Part shown: one piece after another, positions 57,715 through 64,000 of the stretch
Layout: every line of letters starts with the position of its first letter
Numbering within the stretch: position 1 is the first letter of the stretch
NCBI GenBank assembly: GCA_022494885.1
Contig: JAGVSM010002431.1
Span: 1 to 64,000 of the forward strand
Direction: 5' to 3'
Origin: Micrasema longulum
Lineage: Eukaryota; Arthropoda; Insecta; Trichoptera; Brachycentridae
Length of the DNA: 64,000 bases
Notes under the pieces: generated by a model
The model's input: only the letters and a program-made list of their open reading frames with translations
What the model was told of the DNA's origin: nothing
Database searches by the model: none
Program-made: the position numbers and the translations under genes

Positions 57715-58205
57715 ATCATCATTCCATGTCTGCTCCCTAGTTGGAGCATATGGTGTCCACGAAGATCCTCCAGGGATCTCTGTCGGCTGCCAGTTCCTGT
57801 GCATTTTCCCGAGTCAAGTTCACGTCTCGTAGTTCTGACATGAACTGCCGACGAACAGTGAGCAGTAGATGTTCAGGACGTCGAGAACCTGATGCTCTGT
57901 AAAGTAGGAAAGCGTGGTTGAGGCTCTCAGGAGGCATCTGCAGTACGTGACCGAGCCAACCGTATCGCCCCCGCTTGATGACAGTTGTCACCAGAGTTTG
58001 CAGCGTCCGTTCTCTCATTACTTCATTCCGCAGAAAGTCAAACCACCGCATACCCAACTGAGACACCTATTCCCAAAACTCAGTATTTTGCTTTTTTGGG
58101 CCCTAGTGTGGGTCCACGATTCGCATCCATAGAGAAGAATAGGAATTATGCAGGCGTTATATAGGCGGCATTTGGTTTTCGCTGAGTAAATATCCGATCT
58201 TCAGG
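57715..58205 (-). pseudogene. LINE-E C-terminal fragment, better-kept copy
   Basis: On the - strand: MRWFDFLRNEVMRERTLQTL, IKRGRYGWLGHVLQMPPESL, NHAFLLYRASGSRRPEHLL, a C-terminal block with ARENAQ-like LTRENAQELAADRDPWR and a frame change to SSWTPYAPTREQTW. The WLGHVLxMP...RDRWR pattern is the RT C-terminal tail of this LINE group. The same family lies at 31310-33000. Confidence 0.75.
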
Positions 58206-58805
58206 CAGCCTTTATACAAATTAAAATTTACATTATAATCAAAACGTACAAAAATAACTTCAGTTACTATATTACGAGTACATGTTATTGAATTCAGACG
58301 CATTATGTCTCCTAATTTTTAAATTATTGTTAATTTCATAGAATTAAGAAGAGTCCAGAAACCGCATACGCACATCAAACAGAAGGCGACTCAACTACTC
58401 ATAAATGAGTAGGTTTACGTTTTGACCCATTAGTTTCTTTGTAGACGTCGCTCAGTACGCAACTCCTGATTCGAATTTTACCATACCGTGTTGTGTCCTT
58501 TTAAAGTGTAGAAATACTGCTAGGATCTTAAAGAAACGGGATGCAATCACATTTCATGTGTAATTATCAAATGAATGTGTCTGTCACAAATGCATTGCTT
58601 AAAAATTGAATTATTTTTCCATCTGTCAGATTGTCGAAGAAACAAAATGGAAATTTCGTAAGTGTTGCCAGGGTAGTAAATTTTTTTACCCTACTTTGCT
58701 CATATAATAAGAAAAATAATGAAAATTGAACCTGGGATTAAACAACGCCGTGGTGGACGTTTGGCCGACATTATTTTTAAAACATAAAATATTATTTAAC
58801 ATGAT

Positions 58806-59324
58806 ATGAAAATATCCGTTTTATGTAAAATAAAATTGTTTTATATTTTAAGTTCAAAATTACTCTTATTAAATAACCCTTTACTTATCTACTATGTTGT
58901 GTCAATCAATGTTTTACACAATACAATTTTAGAAAAATTAACCAATTGTTTTTTTTTACCTTACATGTGTGTTATGGTTATATTCTTCGCGATCTGGAAA
59001 TATTACTCGGTGACTTCAAGTATGCGCGCGGCGAAAGTGTGTCTAAGTGGGGGAATTATTGGACACAGTCCGATGTATTCAAATATGATTCTACGCTCCT
59101 TCTGGACTATTCGTAATTCTATGGTTCATTTTTATATTTCCCATTCTTCACCTGATTTATTTGAAGAACGGTGTGTGAGTTATCTCTCTGTTTCCAAAAT
59201 TCACAGAACGGTTGTGTGCCCTTACATATTTGTTGATTTTATGTTTTTTTTTAATAGGCATCATATTGTCGATTACTTTCATCACAACACGATCTGCTCT
59301 TTCATTTACTTTACATATATGTAG
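58806..59324 (+). other. Unrecognised 172-codon open frame running into a minisatellite
   Basis: Starts MKISVLCKIKLFYILSSKLL and ends inside the first 28-bp repeat at a TAG contained in that unit. Rich in Phe, Ile and Tyr, as expected of AT-rich chance frames, with two hydrophobic stretches. No domain recognised. Probably not a gene. Confidence 0.15.
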
Positions 59325-59614
59325 ATGTTTCATTTACTTTACATATATGTAGATGTTTCATTTACTTTACATATATGTAGATGTTTCATTTCCTTTACAT
59401 ATATGTAGATGTTTCATTTACTTTACATATATGTAGATGTTTCATTTACTTTACATATATGTAGATGTTTCATTTACTTTACATATATGTAGATGTTTCA
59501 TTTACTTTACATATATGTAGATGTTTCATTTACTTTACATATATGTAGATGTTTCATTTACTTTACATATATGTAGATGTTTCATTTACTTTACATATAT
59601 GTAGATGTTTCATT
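59300..59614. repeat. 28-bp tandem repeat, 11 units
   Basis: Unit tttcatttactttacatata+tgtagatg, exact from 59300 to 59607 in 11 copies, plus 7 bases of a twelfth. Only unit 4 differs (A to C at 59392). Each unit holds the 10-bp palindrome ACATATATGT. The near identity implies recent expansion. Confidence 0.95.
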
Positions 59615-59888
59615 ATGACAAGTTTCTTTTTGATGCCCCCTACATATTTTTTATTTGCTGTAATTCAGTTTTCGCCTCTTCTATTGCATGTTTTTTTTAT
59701 ATCAATCTTCGAAGAAATCCAATAAAAACTTATGGTCTTGATTTGGAGAGTGACACACTACTTCGTATGTTCCTGTTATAAATTTTTCATTACTTGTATA
59801 GCGAGCATCGCGAGTTTTGTTTTTTGCGGAACCTCATTTAAAGAGAAATTTACTTTGGATTACGACCATTGCGCTTTTTATTTAAGAT

Positions 59889-60262
59889 GCGAACGTTGAT
59901 GGATGCAGGAAACGAGAAAGACCGAGAAAGACATGCGACATGATCAAATTCAACAAATACGTGAAGATGGACGTGTTGAAATTTGTCGGTAATTGGCGCG
60001 CGTGCATTAGAAGATGTATGAATGTAGAGAAAGTGAGGTCGGTATCCAAAGACATAGTGGGATTTTTTTATTTTTTATTTTATTTTTATTTATTAAGGAA
60101 AAACAACAGTTGTAAAACAGAAAATACAAAAAATAGTACATTATCCAGTTAAAGTTTTTCACACAGATAATGAGAGAACATGTTACACAGTAAAGGTAAA
60201 ATATGGCGTTCTATCCTATCTGCCAGCTCTGCGGAGAAACGGCGTGATAGTTAGTTTTTGTT
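59889..60262 (+). repeat. LINE-A 3' fragment interrupted near 60062-60190
   Basis: gcgaacgttgatggatgcag, agaccgagaaagacatgcga and gaagatgtatgaatgtagag match LINE-A 29884-30022. After a T-rich block the 3' tail resumes as atggcgttctatcctatctgcc at 60203. The inserted stretch starts with a T/A-rich run, as a reversed A-tail would. Confidence 0.65.
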
Positions 60263-61700
60263 AATAGTACCTAGAAGTATTAAAGGTTTTCGAGTGTAAT
60301 GTCTATTATACATAGATTACAAAAGTTTTTTATAGTAAAATATTAAGTGCTTAGTAAGTAAAACTGATTCGAGTAGGTATGGATAAAGTTTAACACAGGA
60401 AACCTTTTAGGCCTTTGTGCCTAGAAAATAAGCTGGTAAAGTTATGTAAGGATTATTACCCTCAAACATCATGTAAATAAAGGCAGGATTACATTGTTAT
60501 GCCGTGTTGTGGAGTGGTGTGTTGGGGAGGTATCTAACGCATACCACCATTATGTATTTTAAATGGTCGGAATTACACTGCTCTGGCGTATTTGTCGTGG
60601 GTCGTGGCGCGCCATCGATGCAGTCACGATTCACCGATTTTTAGTATGCGCCAGAGTGATGGAATGGAGTAATGGCTAATTATTATTATCATTATTAAAC
60701 CATTAAAAAAATTAAAAATTACACAAAGAACTTAAAGATTTTAAAACATTAATAAATTAATCCATCGATGAAAAATAAGAAAATACATAGAACTAGTGAA
60801 ACAAAGTACCAAAATATCATTATTATTCGCATTCCTCTCGGATAAATATGAAAACGTTATAAAGACTAAATAAAATGGAAGAAAAAATAAAGAAATTTAA
60901 GGAATAAAAATTTGGCCGTTAAAATTGAATACATGGAGTCGAAATTTGACATGATAGAATATGTTAAAACAGCCTGCATAAGAAATGCCCTGGAAATTGA
61001 AAACGAAAACTTACGTATTTATAACAAGACCATTGCATAGATGATTATTTACGAAACACCAGAAGTAAAAGAAGGAAAGCCCATTCCCACGCCCATTTAT
61101 TGTTTCACTGAAAGACAAAACAACGCGTGATAGACTTTTTGATAGCAGCAGGCTTTATCTTTCAGAATATAAAAGAAAACATCATGTGTTGTTGTCGTCT
61201 CCATTTAAAATTGTTTTCTCTAATTCAAGAGTGATCTAAATCGGTGGTTAGAATCAGAATTTTTTATTTTTAAGAAGTGATCCGTTTATGATATTAAAAA
61301 CCAATGATGAAAGGGGGGGGGGGGGGGGTTAAAAGACCCCCTTCGAAAAGTAGTTTACTATGAATTGTTGACATTTACTTTAGTAATATGATGCCAACGC
61401 GAAACAGTAGGCGACATCCTAAATTTCTTATTAAGTCAAACAAAGCTAGTCATACATTGATGGGAAAAATAGGTTCCTATCTCTCTAGAACCCCTCCCAT
61501 TTGAAAGTTATTAATACGCCCGTGTTAAAAACATTTGATTTGTACTTAAAATGCATTATATGGTCAGTGTTGATGGAAGAAATCTCGCTCATATCAAACT
61601 ATCTCGATTGACCGGCGCGCGGCGGTGAGGTCATTCTTCATTCTTGGCTTGTCTTATCGGTCATTACTAATTAATTTGTTATTTAAGTGCATGATTGCGA
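60263..61700. other. Spacer; homopolymer G16 at 61313-61328
   Basis: No gene recognised. A 16-base G run at 61313-61328 stands out. Low-complexity A-rich DNA dominates. Confidence 0.35.
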
Positions 61701-62020
61701 AGTATAAAAGTGAGACGTAAAGTTGAAAAAATAAAAACCTTGTCCCGCAACATTTATATTTCATTAGGAACTGTAAAAAAATATATTATTAATGTATTTA
61801 TTTATTCATACAAATAAACATATTTTACAAAAAAATATTAATAACGTATCCCTTACCCTATGCGGCCAAGAGCCCTGTGTTGATTTGGGATACGACATAA
61901 TGGAAAGTGGAAGCATACACATTATTAAATAGCAAAAACTAAAATTAAAAATTATTACATAAACACATATTTCATTATACACCTGGACAACACGCTTAAT
62001 AGTATAAAAATCTATGCAAT

Positions 62021-62255
62021 ATGTCGCAGCAGTCTCTCCCCGTAGACAAAATTGGTCGATGTCAAAAATGTGTCGATGACTCGAGCTATTGTGGCAAGTG
62101 CAATGAAATATTGCAGCAAGATAAATTCATAAAATGCGATAAATGCAATGACACAATTTGGCATTACTGTTCTGAAATTAATGAATCTAAAACAAAATGA
62201 AAAATTTTAACTTTTGCTGCAATAAGTGTACAGACAGTTCTGAAGATTAACAGTT
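62021..62255 (+). pseudogene. LINE-H ORF1 start with PHD-like zinc finger, frameshifted
   Basis: ATG at 62021 opens MSQQSLPVDKIGRCQKC. Cys24, 27, 39 and 42, then His48 and Cys50 (YCGKC, FIKCDKCNDTIWHYC), are spaced like a PHD finger. The 59-codon frame ends at TGA 62198. A one-base shift restores the last pair (CCNKC, from ATG 62197 to TAA). PHD-like fingers are known at the N-terminus of ORF1 proteins in some LINEs. Further ORF1 blocks run to about 62610 in other frames (IKIDEREKRSTTS, RSFLIVKN-like). A shift makes it non-functional. Confidence 0.62.
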
Positions 62256-62935
62256 GTGTTAAACTGAAAAGTAAAATCAGACATTTAAAACTATATTTGA
62301 ACACTAAAATTCAAAACCAACCTATTTCTGAGGAGTAAGTAAATGAAGTAATAATAAAAATTGACGAACGAGAAAAAAGGAGCACAACATCAGTATCTTC
62401 AATGTTAAAGAATGCTCCTCTAAAAAAAGTACAAGAAAAGGGGAGCAAGGATAATTTTAAAGCTAGAAAAAATATTAAGAATATTTTGGGGAGTGAAACA
62501 CCTATAAACATCAAAAAGTTTAGGCTTGGAAAAAATAAATTCGCGGAAAAGCAGCGATTCTCGACAAAACTCAAGCAAATGCGGTGCAGTTTTCTTATCG
62601 TCAAAAATTAAGAGACAGTAGCGGTAGTTATAAACTCTGAAGGTAAAACAATCGCTTAAAGACACTATCTCGACAATCTGCGCAAAAAAAAATCGTATAC
62701 AAAATAGAGAATCAAACTTAACAATACGGTACTTGAACGACTGTCTGAAAATCATAAATAAACCAAAAACTCATCTAAAAAATATCTATACTTTACCAGA
62801 ACGTCAGAGGGCTACGCACAAAATTAAGCACATCATAACAAACTCTCCCATTTTTGTACAATGACGTATTCTGTCATACCAAGACCTGGCTTTCTAACAA
62901 GATTTTTAACAATGACTAATTAAAAAATAAAAAAT
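62256..62935 (+). pseudogene. LINE-H ORF1 remainder and start of ORF2 endonuclease
   Basis: After ORF1-like coding with coiled-coil character (LKSKIRHLKLYLNTK; DEREKRSTTSVSSML), ORF2 starts near 62784: ISILYQNVRGLRTKLSTS, a stop, then LPFLYNDVFCHTKTWLSNKIFNND. YQNVRGLRTK is the conserved start of the apurinic endonuclease of LINE ORF2, and TKTWLS corresponds to the catalytic TETWL with Glu changed to Lys. So the copy would be inactive even without its stops. The RT half is missing. Confidence 0.72.
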
Positions 62936-64000
62936 CAGTAGATGTAGGCACTAACTTATTGCGTAAGTAAATAAAATATGCATTAAAAAATAATACAAAA
63001 AACGTAAACCTAACATCTACTGTATTTATAACATGTCAAGGTGTATTGAAAATATCAACAAAAGGTTCATTCATAATGTAGCTTGGAGCGAAGGCATCTC
63101 AATATTCTCGAAATTTGAGAAAACATATTTTGATGGTTGCTTTTCAAATAACTGCCCTGAAAAATGTTTTGTTGAGGGCTGTTTAGTATAAAATATACAA
63201 GAAAATGCATATACTTCCAGACTAATGATTGCGTAATTAATTACGCGTTTTATTAAATAAAAAGAGTTTATTAGTGGACATTAGTTTATTAATAACGCGG
63301 GCGTGTGTTTAACTGGGCTCATGTAAAATATGGTTTAAGTTGTGTCATCATTATTTTCGGCAGGCGCCATATTAACATTAACAAAAAAAGGTTTTTTTTA
63401 AAACCCTCTCTTGAAAAATGAAGAAGTTCAGCGCTACGGGAAATTGTATATAAAAAAGGTTTTTTGCTTGCAGAAAAAAATAGAACATTTAATTTTACAG
63501 CGAAGTTTATCAAAAACGTATGAAAAAAATAATAAAAACGATTTTAATAAAAATGAATTACGTCACAGGTTCTTGTGAATAAACCAATCAATTACAGCGC
63601 TGTTATGTGATGCGATAGATTTTCGGTTTTCGGGTAGTCGTTTTTTTCAACTTTTAATGTATTTTGACGCTTCGGGGTTCCACTTTTAAATGTCAACTCA
63701 TCGATGACAACTCGTGACGTTACGGGCGGAGTAATTTCAAAATAACAGAACTTTTAAAAGTCATAATACGATAAATACATGTATTTTAAAAAAATGAATT
63801 AGTTTGTGATACATATAACAAATAAAATGTTAATAAAAATTAAACATCCTGCTTTGTACATTGTTCCTTAGAGCATTTAAAGTTTTGTGGGCAATATCTA
63901 ATTACCCGGCGCTCAATATATACTTTTTAAAGATTTTTTTAAAAGCCATTTATTTTATAACAACATGAACACGATGTCTCGAAGCTTGATTTGTGAAACG
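62936..64000. other. Right-end spacer
   Basis: No gene recognised. A GC-richer patch at 63600-63740 (cgggtagtcg, catcgatgacaactcgtgac) has no assignable content. Confidence 0.25.

Noticed and set aside
58806..59324. 172-aa protein gene
   Set aside because: AT-driven composition, no domain, and the stop lies in a tandem-repeat unit; kept only as a low-confidence note.
59300..59614. CRISPR-like array
   Set aside because: Units are direct tandem copies with no spacers, in a eukaryotic context. It is a minisatellite.
61313..61328. G16 run as a regulatory site
   Set aside because: A homopolymer of this length may be a sequencing or assembly feature; no neighbouring signal supports a role.
62311..62755. 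97- and 111-codon - strand open frames
   Set aside because: Antisense to LINE-H ORF1, whose + strand frame has matching LINE features.

Overview
This is AT-rich animal nuclear DNA, most likely from an insect. It has spliced genes with GT-AG introns, many non-LTR retrotransposon scraps, Tc1/mariner, hAT and P-type DNA transposons, a Penelope-like element and several tRNA-derived SINE-like families. The order cannot be settled from sequence alone. No bacterial, viral or CRISPR features are seen.

Four host genes can be rebuilt exon by exon, each with an uninterrupted frame across its splice sites. (1) Arp1/centractin, + strand, 2038-9187, nine exons, 376 aa: the filament subunit of dynactin. 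(2) An aldo-keto reductase, - strand, 20942 down to 12206, seven exons, 318 aa, with the full Asp-Tyr-Lys-His tetrad. (3) Neuroguidin (NGDN), - strand, 34960 to 33945, two exons, 310 aa, a Sas10/Utp3-family ribosome-biogenesis protein. (4) TM9SF4, + strand, 36402-43268, nine coding exons, 623 aa. NGDN and TM9SF4 are head to head about 1.4 kb apart. All four are housekeeping genes with no obvious shared pathway.

Most of the rest is transposon debris, often nested. Region 1-1.2 kb holds a decayed P-element/THAP9-like transposase. Arp1 intron 2 holds a mariner (3134-5267) interrupted by a 940-bp solo LTR with a CTAAG target duplication; the mariner frame resumes exactly after the duplication. 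The AKR introns carry foldback elements, two MITEs, a LINE 3' end split by a hAT-like MITE, SINEs and an inverted pair of Penelope termini with a hammerhead ribozyme motif. Region 21-25.3 kb is a 3.4-kb TA-flanked transposon with repeated subterminal motifs, carrying a LINE fragment. Region 25.8-26.8 kb is a hAT relic with 8-bp target duplications. Region 28-33 kb holds two LINE copies. A nearly intact mariner lies antisense in a TM9SF4 intron. Region 44.4-45.1 kb is a Penelope-like element with a GIY-YIG endonuclease fragment, a 120-bp inverted repeat and a second hammerhead. From 45 to 64 kb there are only repeats: foldbacks, nested LINEs, tandem MITEs, an 11-copy 28-bp minisatellite, and at 62-63 kb the 5' half of a LINE with a PHD-like ORF1 and the start of an endonuclease ORF2.

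The most interesting signals are the two hammerhead cores with conserved stems, the large unclassified TA transposon with subterminal repeats, and several MITE families for which complete copies can be delimited to the base.
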